Part shown: piece after piece, positions 46,517 through 58,796 of the stretch
Layout: each line of letters opens with the position of its first letter
Numbering within the stretch: the stretch's first letter is position 1
Assembly: GCF_037975245.1 (NCBI RefSeq)
Contig: NC_092573.1
Location: 10,977,501 to 11,041,500 of the forward strand
Reading direction: 5' to 3'
DNA length: 64,000 nucleotides
From: Apostichopus japonicus
Lineage: Eukaryota > Echinodermata > Holothuroidea > Aspidochirotida > Stichopodidae
The notes under the pieces: generated by a model
Database searches by the model: none
Told to the model about the DNA's origin: nothing
What the model saw: the letters and a program-made list of their open reading frames with translations, nothing else
Made by a program: the position numbers and the translations under genes

Positions 46517-47124
46517 TTGTAATATCCTTGGATTATAATATCTAACGGACTTACAGTTATTCTTGTACTCGTTCTCTGGTTATTTTGCCATATAGTTGTA
46601 TAGAATCTAATCCAAATTACATACTTGTACTCGAGTTTGAGGTTTGTACTCGTGCGAGTACTCATGCATAGCATGAACTCGTATATATAACACATATACG
46701 CCATACTCCACACGTATTATGTGATATGGTACACATGCTGAGTGTAATTACCGTTATCAATTTAAATGAATACACCCCATTGACTACATGGTATTTCGAC
46801 CAGGTATATATGTATATACGTAACCCAATATCTGCAGATAAGTGATAGTGTGGGTTGTGTTAGAAATAAACCACAAATAGTAACTCGGAATTTAGGTTAT
46901 TAATTAGCAGAAATAGAATCACTTAGGAAGTGAAATTTTATTTGAAATGTCATAGCAAATGATTTTTCAAGTGCAAGTTAACGACACTACGTTCAAGGAG
47001 ACATTCCGGTGGCGACCACTGTTACACGTCAATCAATGTACGAGAGAACAATGTTAGTTGACGACACCATGAACTCAATACCTTGTACAGCTAACTCGAG
47101 ATAATGTTTGAGTGAATGTAACCT

Positions 47125-47455
47125 ATTTTTGGCTGATTAAACCCTTGATTCTTTCAGGGTGGATCACTGTAGGTGGTCTGTATTGTCGCCATGGTAGCAG
47201 ATCTTCTTCGAGAGCTTTACATTCCATTTTTATTTATCTTTGAATTGTGGTACTTTTGGAATGTTTTATTAGATGTCAATGTTCTTTGCATATATGATTT
47301 TATCAAAATGCAAACTTTTTGGAAATTTATTTTTTCTTCCTCCGTGAATAAGTAAGTTAAATATTATAAAGAACACTATTACACAATTTCAACTGAAGTG
47401 CAGTGATGATATCATTCACTGCAGTTGCCAGGTGCATTCACAAGAGACCAAGCAA
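47125..47455. repeat. Diverged dispersed repeat R2, copy 2
   Basis: Partner of 33395-33745; see there for the matching blocks. Confidence 0.5.
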
Positions 47456-47725
47456 ATTTGAAGATAAAAAAAATGAAAAAAAAAAAAACCAATTTGCTAT
47501 TAGGATGTATTTTTGACTTAGCGATGCAGACCATTTTGTTATGCAATCAACTTCAGCCTCCACTTAATAACTTGTTAATGAAGTTAACAGGTTCCTTCCA
47601 GTTAAGACACAATCATTTAGCTACAAAATGTCAAGAATATTTACAATCGAATTTTACAAATTTAAGTCTTCAATTAGCCTAAAGTAAAGTAGCTAAAAAA
47701 TGATACGTAAAATATCTATAGTGGG

Positions 47726-47963
<238 letters not shown>

Positions 47964-48720
47964 TATTTCCACACCTCGTGACAAAATGCTACAGTATCCA
48001 AATATAAAATGTCAGTATCCAAGAAATATACGCAGTTCATTATATTCTCTATATATTGCTGTTAACAACTCATCTGTTTGAATATTTTGCAGAAAGTCTT
48101 TATTTGAGAAAAAGAGGTTCATCTTTCGGGAGGACACTTTACCGTTTCAAATTTTCTGTATACGACTGTCGCAAGGGACGTCCAATCATCACACTTCGTT
48201 TGCATCGAAAGCAGGACTGAGGTTTTGATTTTTCATAATTTCAAGTTTACCATACCTAATAGCTCTGAAAGCGTCCCAACCAGTTTCGTGGCGTCTTGTT
48301 CCCGGAGGGAGAACTATGTCTATCGGGTAGAAACATTACTAAACGGAAGTACCTCGAGTGTTTTTTCCAAGACTGTTATTTATACCTATTTGATTATTAG
48401 ATTCTTCAGGAACAAAACAGGAAAGGCTAACGCTTGATTATACAAATCATTCACGTGGAAATCTATATATTCATAATTTAAGTTTACTCATAACGCTCTG
48501 CTTTTCCTTGCCTAGAAAATATGGTAAATATGTGAGTCGATCAAGTATATAGGTTCTAAGATATGATTCAAGTATTTAACGATGATATGCACCAATAAAA
48601 CTGGAATGCAATAATTTTTCCCCTACATTATGTCTGTGATATATTTTGATCTGAATTGGCACCGAGGAGCTGCCATGACTGGTTCCCAATGGCATCAATG
48701 TCCCTTACAGGTCATATGTA
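47964..48720. other. Non-coding DNA
   Basis: No supported gene; the short ORFs lack family resemblance. Confidence 0.45.
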
Positions 48721-48803
48721 TTGTCACCCCTCTGGCCCCTCTGGCCCCTCTCCCCTCTCTCCCCTCTCTCCCTCTCCCCACTCTCCTCTATCTATCAAGC
48801 AAC

Positions 48804-49067
48804 CAGGCGCGTAGCCAGTGGGGCGAAGGGGCGACCCCCCCTTGTGCATATTTTTTGTATTTTTTTATGATATCGCTAGTAATTTCAAAATAGAAAATGC
48901 TTAGATGCAACTTACAAGGCCTGGGAAGTGCCATTTCCAGCGATCTGGGAGGCATTTTCGGTCAAAATTTTCTAGTACGCTTCGCGCCAACCCATGGTGG
49001 CGCCACGTTTAGATAACTTGCCTACAAGCTTCACCTCTCCCTTGGCAAATTCCTCGTTACGCGCATG
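48804..49067. mobile_element. hAT MITE, 264 bp, same family as 32330
   Basis: Left terminus CAGGCGCGTAGCCAGT and right TCGTTACGCGCATG. The body follows the 32330 copy closely (TTATGATATCGCTAGTAATT, AAGTGCCATTTCCAGCGATC, GCGCCAACCCATGGTGGCGC). Flanking octamers do not match. A CT-rich tract (48725-48790) lies just left. Confidence 0.82.
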
Positions 49068-50580
49068 TCTGCATCAAGTAGAGATCACTCATTTGCACAT
49101 TTTAACAAATCATATTGCTGCCACCGTCACCGCGTTTCCGTTAATTTGGAAATTCCCCCAGTAAAGGGTTACAACCTTACTGAGAGTCAGGTTTTTATGA
49201 GCTTATTGTTGGCGTTACATAAACCTCAAGAACAGTTGCGTCTACAAGGGTTGAAGGGGGACATGAAACACCCGTAAGCCCTCCTCTTAGCTCAGTGACA
49301 TTTTTGTTTATACTTATGAAAAATTAAAATTCATCAGAAAGATATATAGGGATAACAGCTGGTATAAAAATTACGATATCTTTAACACGATGAAAGTGAA
49401 CGGTTCAAACGCTATCATTCCTTATATTCCAATTGTGTATTGTGATGTTTATTTTACTGCACACTTCTGATCATCTCCTTTTGGATGTATAGCTAAACGT
49501 AAAGTGTTATGTAACACTTTTTGAAATAATGAGAACAAAATACTTCCACATTAAAAAAGAATGACAGAAGAAATTAAAGTTTGTGTAGTCCTACATTAAA
49601 GTATATATTTTTTTTAAGTTTATGACTGTTTCGAAAATGTTGATATATATACTTTCACGCAGTTTGTAACACTTTGCTGCTGAAAAATGTGTCCAAAGGT
49701 TATCACATTATCTCACATTTGAGAAAATGAAACATAAATGTGAAATATATCGTGATTATTAAAAATGAAATTCGTGGCGACTTATCCGGGGAAGAGGATG
49801 ACCAGTACATACATTTTGCTTATCCAGGGAATCGTCATGTCTTTTCTAGCGAGATTACTCACATTAATGTTCTGCGTTTCGACCATTAGCAAATTACAAA
49901 TCATCATTCTTCGTAGCGGCATTTCCTTGCTTTGAGAGTGGATTCCTGCACATGTGGAAATGGAAATATATTTGCGATTACCTAGATAGTTGGATTACTT
50001 GAGGGAGCGGCGACGAAAGTTTGGCGGAGTTGAAGATATTTTAGACGGATACAAGGGATTTGTTTGAGAATGTTAGGGGATTTTAGGGGGGGGGGGAGAT
50101 AGATGACTCAAATATTGATGGCGCTTGCATGAATTTTTTCCAGATGCAGGAGAAGTTTTGTAGCCGAATGTAGGCCTAGAGATGGTAATTTAGAGGATAT
50201 CTAGATGATAGGAATGTTAGCCACATACCGGGGTTGTTTGAAAGATGTAGGTAGATTTTTGTGAATGTTCGAAGATAGTTGGAATTGGACGGATTTAACG
50301 ACGAACGCATGGGAAGTTTGTGAGGGAATAAGTTTTGGAAAAGGCATAGAATTTGTGGCTAGTTTATGTGGATATTGACTGATGTAGGGGGGGGGGATTT
50401 TTGCTAACGTATCAAATATTTGTTTGAGTGGAGCTCCTTGGAGCTAGGCTTCCAAAGTAGCCTACCAAATAATTTTCTGCAGGGGCAACGATCGCATCAT
50501 CTCTACCGAGTTACAGGCGATATTGTTAAGGGGTATTTAAGGTTAGGAAACGTGGATTTGAACAATGGAATAAAAAGGGC
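49068..50580. other. Non-coding DNA
   Basis: No convincing exon. A purine-rich stretch 50000-50400 with G-runs (50088, 50391) has a faintly repetitive TTTGTGAATGTT/GGATTT texture but no clean unit. Confidence 0.45.
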
Positions 50581-50599
50581 CTCGGTCTGAATGTAAAAC

Positions 50600-50830
50600 G
50601 CAGCTGTGTGTATGTATGTGTGTGGCGCCTTGCTTGTAAACACGATATCTCAAGAAGGGAAGCTTGGACCAATCTCATATTTGGTGTGTAGAGAACCAAA
50701 TTGAGTAGAAGAAGCCTTTTTTGTTTTGGGGAGGTCGAAGGTCATTGAGGTCACCAGGGGTCAAATTGTGAAAACATTGTTTTCTACTATACCTCTTCTC
50801 CCACCGATCAGCATATCAGATTACATGTGC
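50600..50830. repeat. Dispersed repeat with AGGTCA-like half-sites
   Basis: Contains CACGATATCTCAAGAAGGGA, ATTGAGTAGAAGAAGCC and then AGGTCGAAGGTCATTGAGGT followed by CACC and GGGGTCAAA. The piece ATTGAGTAGAAGAAGCC recurs at about 51299-51315, so part of the unit is present twice. No coding potential. Confidence 0.5.
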
Positions 50831-52430
50831 GTTTCGCCTTATAAGAAAAATGGCGTTTGGAATTTAGCTTAAGGGCATCCGTAGATAGGAATCAGAAGTC
50901 TCGACCAATTCTCCATTGACTTTAAGAATGTCTCTAACTTCTGGGGTTGTTATGTTCGTCGCTGTATACATGCCTGTGCACAAAGGTGTGTCATGAACGT
51001 TGTACTGTTGGTACATATATCGTTGCTATTGGAATGGACGATATCGTTTTGAATCATCGGTATTATAGCTTTGCTTCCGTTGTTGGAGTTTTCCGTCGTA
51101 TATCGCAATGTTCGAGACTCAGTGCCAAATAAAACTTCAGGTTTGGATGTAGTAACGTTGGGGAAATGACCAGACGCCGCTAAGAAAATGACTGTCGCCT
51201 CTTAGATGTTTTAGAGGCAAACCAGACGCACAACCTTGGGGAACAGGGGGTAAAAATCGCCCGGCGTCTGCTTAATGTACAGCTTGTATGTGTACCACAT
51301 TGAGTAGAAGAAGCCTGTTGTCTTTGGTATAGATCAATATGTATGCTGAATACTAGAAAAGTTTCCATCAGCTGTCAATTTGAATATTGTTTGTCATATC
51401 TCAAAGCTTTTTGCTGTACTACTGGCTATACCCTACAGCCTAGTGTGTCACATGACTCACATCCATATAAGGTTATTCATGTAGCATCATCGAAACCACA
51501 CTGCAGTTTGCTATCTGCTTAATTTCTTGCATAGCTTCAGTCATCATCTGCGTTTTTGTTAGCATGATGTTTGAAGAGGATGAAAAAAGAAACTAACTAT
51601 TGATAGCCTCAAATTCGGGAGGATTGAAGGTGATGACTTAAGTCGTTTCAGAAATTCCTGGATAGAAAGTAAAGAAGCGAGAGCTGACAATTGGGTAAGG
51701 GAGCACTATGCTAAATGTTCATGGGTGACGAACATTGATTGTCTTACAGTGAAAAGTTACCGATTAGGCCTGCACAGAAAGTTCACAGACAGGATCAACG
51801 CATGCGCAGATGCTATCTCCGATTTTTTTTTCGAATTTCTAAGGAGACATGCGTATCGTCAATTCTCTTACACGTTCTCGATTTTGTGATAAACATCAGT
51901 GGAAGCAAACGCGTCAATGCTTTACGAAGTTATGACCCCATTGGCGTGCCATGTATTAGTCTGTGTGCAATGAGGATATGTAGGGAGCCAGCCGGTCGTT
52001 TAAGCTCCCAGGTGTATGAAACCGTTGTGCCGTTGCGCACCAAACGGCATTAAGCTGAATATTGTGCTCTATACGTGACTTTCGGTAAAAAAGAGAGAAA
52101 TATATGCAAACACGTTATTCGTTTGTCAACATTAGTGTCAAGGCATATCCTGTGCATATGAGACCAAAGAGAATGATTTAGTTGTTGGAATTGTGTAGGA
52201 ACACGTAACTCTAACGAGACAAGGGGCGGGAGTAGGGAGGGCAACGACCCGGGACCATGGACCATGGGGGGACCTGGGGTATATTGTAGAAAATATATTC
52301 CCTTCCTCATTATATATACCGGTACGTCTGCAAAATATTTTTGATAAAGAAAATGACAACCTTCAGCAAGTTAAGAAACAAGAAAACATATTGATATAGC
52401 ACATTCCAGAAATAGATAAGTTAAGTTAAT
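50831..52430. other. Non-coding DNA
   Basis: Several 60-100 codon ORFs occur, none with a recognisable domain or matching splice signals. Confidence 0.4.
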
Positions 52431-52434
52431 TAAC

Positions 52435-52440
52435 TTTATT
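52435..52440 (-). terminator. Poly(A) signal AATAAA for the 52573 exon
   Basis: TTTATT on the plus strand, that is AATAAA on the minus strand, about 135 bases after the stop codon of the exon at 52573-52958; a normal distance for a short 3' UTR. Confidence 0.4.
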
Positions 52441-52572
52441 TAACCGTTAATTAGATTCACACATTATCATTTAAGTATAATCTGTTGGTTTTTACAGATA
52501 GCTTAAAGGCAATACATCATTAAGTGACCAAAATTCAATTTTGCAAACGTTACACATTTTGGGGGTTAAAGT

Positions 52573-52958
52573 TTAAACTTCCGTTAAAATATCCTTGTTA
52601 TTATGTGAACTATCCTGTTTTTGCATTAAGATTGGTTTCCCTCCATCAAATTGTCTCGTCAAGCGACGCTGCAAAAGGTTAACAGCTAGACTTGATCCAG
52701 CCGTTGTATTCGAAATAAAGGCTTTGCTTAACCTCCTTCCAGTCGTTGGTTGCGGTAGTTTTTCACCTAACCCTAATGGTTTATCACCGAGATGTTGCTT
52801 CAGGTAATATTCTATACTCGTTTCGTCGGCGTTCGGATAAAGCTGACGTAATAGCTGACGTAATCGCTGTCTTTGTAAGTCCTCCTGGCGTGGTTTTGGT
52901 GGAAGCACTAGCTGGAGACCATGTTGTAATGTAAAATGTAACTTTGGTGGGTCGTCAA
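52573..52958 (-). CDS. Probable last coding exon of an unidentified minus-strand gene
   Basis: The open frame has no ATG but is preceded on the minus strand by a long pyrimidine tract (ttttttctttttgtctctcc, then tttgtcgacag), an excellent acceptor with the AG at 52959-52960. From there about 128 codons run to TAA. The peptide is charged and soluble: LHFTLQHGLQLVLPPKPRQE, a basic Leu/Arg/Gln helix (LQRQRLRQLLRQLYPNADE), then a Ser/Thr-rich region and RRLTRQFDGGKPI. GC content and codon use are richer than in the surroundings. Entry phase 1 (one base supplied by the previous exon). A poly(A) signal follows. Upstream exons should lie to the right, but none could be recognised. I do not know the family. 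Confidence 0.55.
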
Positions 52959-53139
52959 CTGTCGACAAAGGAGAGACAAAAAGAAAAAAATACGAACTTA
53001 TAACTCGGGGTAAATGTTACCACTTTATAAAATTTAATGGAGAAAAACCAAACATGACTATCATCATTTGGTCAATGATGTAACCGAGAATTCAATCAGG
53101 AAACTCCCGAAACAACTACTTAACCCATAATAATTTTCT

Positions 53140-53220
53140 CCCCCTTGAACCGGGGAGAGGGGGGAGAGGGGGGGGGGGGGCGAGGGAGGGAGGGACGGGT
53201 GAGACGGGGTGGCAAGAGGG
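53140..53220. repeat. G-rich low-complexity tract
   Basis: GGGGAGAGGGGG followed by GAGGGAGGGAGGGACGGG; several closely spaced G-runs on the plus strand could fold as a G-quadruplex. Confidence 0.6.
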
Positions 53221-54899
53221 AAGATGGTTCCATATCAATATCCAGAAATAATAAATAACATCTCGACATAAATATTAAGTGAAGGCAATTGACAACGCAA
53301 TCGACTATATTGCCCACCCATGAAAATAACTTGCCCACCCATTACTTTATAGACTTACCCATTGTCCTCCCATTAAATTATTTTGCCATTGCCATTGTTT
53401 CAATCGTGGTCCGAAAATGTCATTTTATGGGATCCTGCATGGATTAAATATGTTTGATTTTTTTTCGAACAAGTTTGCATACTTTTGTTTTCCATATAAA
53501 TTCCATAGTGGTTTATTGAACAATATGTGGGCCACAAAAAATAATAATAATAAAGCTGCCCACAAAATATTCTTATTTCCTAAACTGTAAATATTATGTT
53601 TGATCAATACGTGACAGAAGCTTCGGCTATGAAACTCTCCCTCAAAGAGATTTCCATCCCCTTTTTCGGTTTCCTTGGAAGGGGGGCATGGAATACACAG
53701 GGAGGAAAGGAAAGGGGGGGGGTTACAACTAAGGTGTTTCCTCCTCCTCCATATGTTAAACTGACATCATGTACCTTTGCATGCATTCATAAACATGAAT
53801 GGTTTTCCTTATCCATACATTTTATGTCCTTTTTCAACAAAAAAAGAAATGGTGCTTGAAAGTAGAAGTTGTAGCTGAATATACCACAGATGTGTGATAG
53901 TCTCGAGTAATTGTATCGCTTATCATCAACAATGTTTACAGTTATTAATATCTATAAGATCAGAAAAGATAGAAACTACCAGAATACACTTCCTGGTAAT
54001 AGCTATAGGAAGTTTCAAATTGTTAACTTGCCAAACCCCCGAAGCAATATTTCTATACTCTGAAATCTCCATCGAAACAGGGAAAAGAGAAAGAAAGTTA
54101 AGTTGTGTTAGATATGTTAGTGAGTTGAATTTAGTGTCGAATTTAATTCGGTCAGGGTTTGATCGGATTCCTGCTTAAAATTCGATTTTCTTTAGTATGA
54201 GATAAACCCGTGACGTGGATTCCGTGAAATCTACACTTTCTGAGGTAGCCTATATACTACACCCCGCAAAATTGGTGCTAGCTTCCACTCATGGTCATAA
54301 TATTTCATTTTCACTGGAATGGAAAGGAAACCGAATTGAAGAAAACGAAATTATAGAATCTTAATTATTATAGAATATTATAGAAAATGGTTAAACATGA
54401 GAATCACTGGTGCAACTCTCGGTTGCATTCATTAAAAAAGAAATATTATTATTATTATTATTTTTTTCATTTCCATGAGCACGTTTGCACATCTTAAATA
54501 ACTCAGTTCAATGACACAAACGACTTATTTTTATGATCATTAAGCCGATTTACTGTTAGTTTATGTTCCCAAACTACGCTTTTATCCTTGAAATTTGCTC
54601 CGTCGAGGAAAGGTTTTGTTTTTTCTCAGTAAAATCGATATTTGATTATACAGTACACTCGTAACTGCCATTCGCCTCCAAACGTCGAATATACGGCCAT
54701 GAGGGACATATATATAGTAATGTGTGGTTACTTAATTATTTACGTGTACAGCCTACGGAAGCTTCGAATACCTGTCTGAAAAGAAGCAGTGTCTGCAGTC
54801 TCATCAGTGATCTAGAAAATGGTACACTACAATAATGGTAGAATTTCAAAAAGTCATTAAATACAAAATTACTGCCAGTCTCAAATTCGTCGCGGACTA
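53221..54899. other. Non-coding DNA
   Basis: Nothing recognised apart from short homopolymers and an ATT run near 54446. Confidence 0.45.
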
Positions 54900-56030
54900 A
54901 GTCAAAATGGCAGTCGTAATAATCCTGGTATTCAAGATGACTGTCATAGTCTGATCCGTTAAGGCTGTCGTGGTTCGGTAATTGTAGTCGTTGCCGTAGT
55001 CGTGATAGGTTTCATATTCACTGTCGTAATAACGGTTGTTGTCATCGACATATTTGTAGTCGTTGTCTTTTGTTGTTATTTTAGTAGTTATAGTCATTGT
55101 CCTATCGTAGTCGTATTCCTCGTCGTTATTATAGTCATTGCTGTCTTAGTCGTAATGGTTCTCGTAGTCTTACTCGTCTTAATAGTCGTATTCGTGACCG
55201 TTGTCATTGTGTTTGTTGTAGTCGTGGGTCGCTGTCGTTGTCATCGTCATATATGTAGTCATTATTATTGTTGTTGTCATTTTAGTAGTTGTAGTCATTT
55301 TCTTACCTTAGTCGTATTTCTCGTCGTTATTGTTTGCCATTGTCGTGACTTTCGTCGTAGTCGTAATGGTACTCGTAGTCGTACTATTTACCGTTGTCGT
55401 TGTTTTTGGCTAAAGCCGTAGTCACTGTCGTTGTCATTGTCATATTTGTAGTTGTTATTTGGCAGGCATTGTCCTTGTCGTAGTTATTATAGTTGTCGTC
55501 ATCATATGCAACGATTTTTTCGTTTACGTTTTTGTAGTCATTGTTGTGTCTCACTCGTATTCTTCTCCGGTGTCGTCGTCATAGTCCCCTTTGTCGTCTT
55601 TATGATAGTTGTAATGGTAATCATACTCGCATTAATTTTTAATAGTCGTTACGGTTGGCATTTGTTATGTTTATAACGTAACCGTGGTGACTGTTGTTAT
55701 CATAGTAGTATTTGTAGTCGCTGTTGTAATTGTCATTTCGCAGGCATTGTTCTCAAGGCGCGTCGTAGTCATACTTATTTATCGATGTCATTTTCCTCGC
55801 CGTATTTGTAGTCATAGTCTTGTTAACATTTTCGTCACTGTCTTCTTAGTCGTGTCACACGTGGTCGTAATCCTACTCATAGTAGTAGTCATTACCGCTG
55901 TCATTGTAGTCGTTGTATCATAATCATTCGGTATAGTTGTAGTCGACGCTGTCGTCGCTGTCGTAGTCATTTTCGTAGTCGTTATCGTTGTCGTAGTCAC
56001 TATCATAGTCGTAATCATCATTAACATTTC
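54900..56030. repeat. Degenerate GTN trinucleotide tract, about 1.1 kb
   Basis: Long mosaic of GTC, GTA, GTT and ATT/ATC triplets (GTCGTAGTCATTGTCGT-like), with strong strand asymmetry. Val/Ile-rich plus-strand and Thr-rich minus-strand ORFs arise from the triplet periodicity, not from coding. Confidence 0.85.
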
Positions 56031-56189
56031 TAAAACTTTCCTAGCAAAGGAATTAGTTTAAAGTTGGATGTAATAGATGGCCAATTGGTATAGGAACCAG
56101 ATTCAACAAAGAGTTAAATCACAAATATGATTAATACATAGTAAATTCGTCAAAAAATATCAGTCGTTACAATTCGTTGGGAGTTTACT

Positions 56190-56640
56190 GAGCCATTGTA
56201 CATGTGAGTCATTTTAAATGTCAGTAATTTTAAATGTGAGCCTTTGTAAAATGTGAGCCTTTGTAAAATGAGAGCCTTTGTAAATGTGAGCCATTGTAAA
56301 TGAGAGTCATTGTAAGTGTGAGTCATTGCAAATGTGAATCGTTGAAAATGTGAGCTTTTGTAGTATGTGAGCCTTGTAAATGGGGGCCATTGTAAATGGG
56401 AATTATTGTAAATTCGAGCCTGTGTATATGGGAGCCTAGTAAATGTGTTAATGTGAGTCATTTAAATATGTGAGCCTTAGTAAAATGTGAGTCATTGAAA
56501 ATGTGTCCCTTTGTAAAAATGTGAGCCATTGTAAAAGTTAGTCATTGAAACTGTGAGTCTTTGTCAAATGTGAGCCTTTGTAAAGTTAATCATTGAAACT
56601 GTGAGCAATTTAAAACGTGAGCCCAGTGTAAATGTATACT
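56190..56640. repeat. 16-bp minisatellite (GTAAATGTGAGCCTTT)n
   Basis: About 26 imperfect units such as GTAAAATGTGAGCCTTT and GTAAATGAGAGTCATT, drifting to the right. It directly follows the GTN tract. Confidence 0.88.
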
Positions 56641-58357
56641 TCAACTATGATGTCAAATCACTTTTAAGGACGTAAAAGAACACTACACGAGTAATATTAA
56701 TTTTCTAAATTACCCAAAATTTCAGAATTTGAACAGCTATAACATGTAAGTTCTGACATTAAACAAGTACAAAATATATAAAAACAAGTTTTCTTTATTT
56801 TTTAATTATTTTTTGTTGACATTGAAAACATGTATTACTTTACTCTCTGATATGTTTGTCCCATGAATCGCCAAATTTGTTTTCTTTCACCTCGTTCTCT
56901 TTGTTAAATACAAACTAGAAATATGTTTACCCAACTCACTGACGTCTTATAACTGACGTCATATATAGATAGCTAGAACGTCATATATAGATAGAACTAG
57001 TAGGCAATTGACCGTGTTAGCGTCTTCATTTAACTGTCATTGCGTTAGTACACTTAATAAGCGCACTCTAATTTAAATTTCATTACTGTAAACGGGTCAG
57101 CTGCTGATAAAATTTGACCAATCTTGCATGGACGTTAGTTTAACAACACGGTATATTATTACAATGAGAGTAGAGACTACACATCCGTCGGTCAGGTGAA
57201 CAATTGTGGAGAAAAGTCCCTAAAAAACATGGACATTTACTGAAGTGACAATTTTGGGGGCAGGGTTTCAGGTATTTTCGTTAATTATTTTAATGCTTGG
57301 ATATTTATAAGAGGACAAAATTAACTAAAACCCTTCAAAGAGATTTCAGGTGTTTTAGAGATTTCGTTTTGGGGCGAAACAGATAGATTCCGCGGTGGCA
57401 CATGGGTTGGGAGTATTGTTTGGGAATTTTCATCTCCTTTAGCTCAAATCTTAAACGATTGTGCTAAGTAAATTTGTTAATGCCATGATAGTCCATACTC
57501 AGTAGCAAACTCATTACTTGTGGCAAACTCACTCGTTGTGGCAAACGCAATGCTTGTGTAATGCAAACGCAAAACAGTATGGCAAACGAGGGAATACTCT
57601 CGGCTTCCGTAGTTATCGTATTGTGGGGGGAAGGATATGCCTCTACCTATACGCTAGTTAACTTGGAAAGAGACGAATTTAGCGTGACTGTGTAGAGTCA
57701 ATGAAGGGATGGATCGTGGCGTACGCCATCCGGTAGACGCGGGGGTATTTCTATCGTTGGGACGCGGATATGAAAAAGAAGTAAGGTAGTTGTTAAAATT
57801 GAAAAAATATAGAAGTCTTGCAATTCAAACACTTAACCCATCTTGCAGTTGTATAAAAAGCACCAGGCAATTGTTAAATGCCTTAAACGGAGCAGGTGAA
57901 ACACTAATTCTAATGTAACAACCAAAAGAAATTATTTCACAACTTTTCTATTAAAGGTTTTAATTGACAACTTAATTGTCAATCCGACTTTGATAAATCT
58001 ATTCGCACAGTTCCCATACATGATTATGCGCGACTCATTAGATTTTGATTTAAAAGCAATTTTTTAAGCCATTTTTACTTCTGATGTGTACCTCGACATA
58101 ATATTGCAATCAGTGAACAACAATAAGAGTCCATCATAGATATTCTGCATCTTGTGAACTTTGAAGGTCAACCGTATATTGCCCCCAAATATGCTAGGAA
58201 GTCCGATAATAGTCACCCATGGTCAAATTTCGACAAGCACGCTAAATATATGGTGACCCGCAATGTTACATCTTATTGTCTAAATTAACACTCCTGCAGG
58301 TTTCTGAAAGAGTAGAAGAATCAAAGAATCAAAAGAATCAAAAGTACCGGCACACCT
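56641..58357. other. Non-coding DNA
   Basis: Contains a 22-bp-period duplication of ACGTCATATATAGATAG (56956 and 56978) and several TGGCAAAC(G/T) words at 57500-57590. No gene seen. Confidence 0.45.
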
Positions 58358-58361
58358 TGTA

Positions 58362-58794
58362 AGCCCGGAATCAAATACATGACGTCACACCTATACAAGC
58401 GTGACATCACGAATGTCTGGTACGGTACGTGCAGCGCAGCAGTGTCAACAAATTACACGTTGTAGGCCTAGCCTACTATACTATGCCATTCTCTGGTACG
58501 TATCAAACTACCGATTAGTAGGCTACAGTAGTATATTATCGTCAATGCACACGTTAAGTTCGCTCAGACCACCATGCAACTAACGTTTAGTGATAGTGCA
58601 GTGATGGCATTCCACAGTACCATTACATTAGATATAATTACACAGAATGACTTTAAAGTAGCAGTTGTCTCAATTCAAATAGTTATTCTGCAGGTAAATA
58701 CGCCCATCACTTCTGGCGCATAGTACTGCACATAACGTATACCTAACGTTAGTCTATAGCCTTAGATGTGACGTCATGCATGGGATTCCGGGCT
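58362..58794. mobile_element. TA-flanked MITE with TGACGTCA inside both TIRs
   Basis: Left AGCCCGGAATC...CATGACGTCACA and right TGTGACGTCATG...GATTCCGGGCT are inverted repeats of about 33 bases with a small internal gap. TA flanks both ends (58360-58361, 58795-58796). 433 bp, no transposase-like frame. Confidence 0.72.
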
Positions 58795-58796
58795 TA

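Noticed and set aside
51739-52053. 104-residue plus-strand ORF
   Set aside because: An acceptor-like tgtcttacag precedes it, but composition and sequence show no domain, and similar-length ORFs arise by chance here.
55002-56027. Val-rich plus-strand and Thr-rich minus-strand ORFs
   Set aside because: They follow triplet periodicity of the GTN tract; no start context, domain or splice signals.
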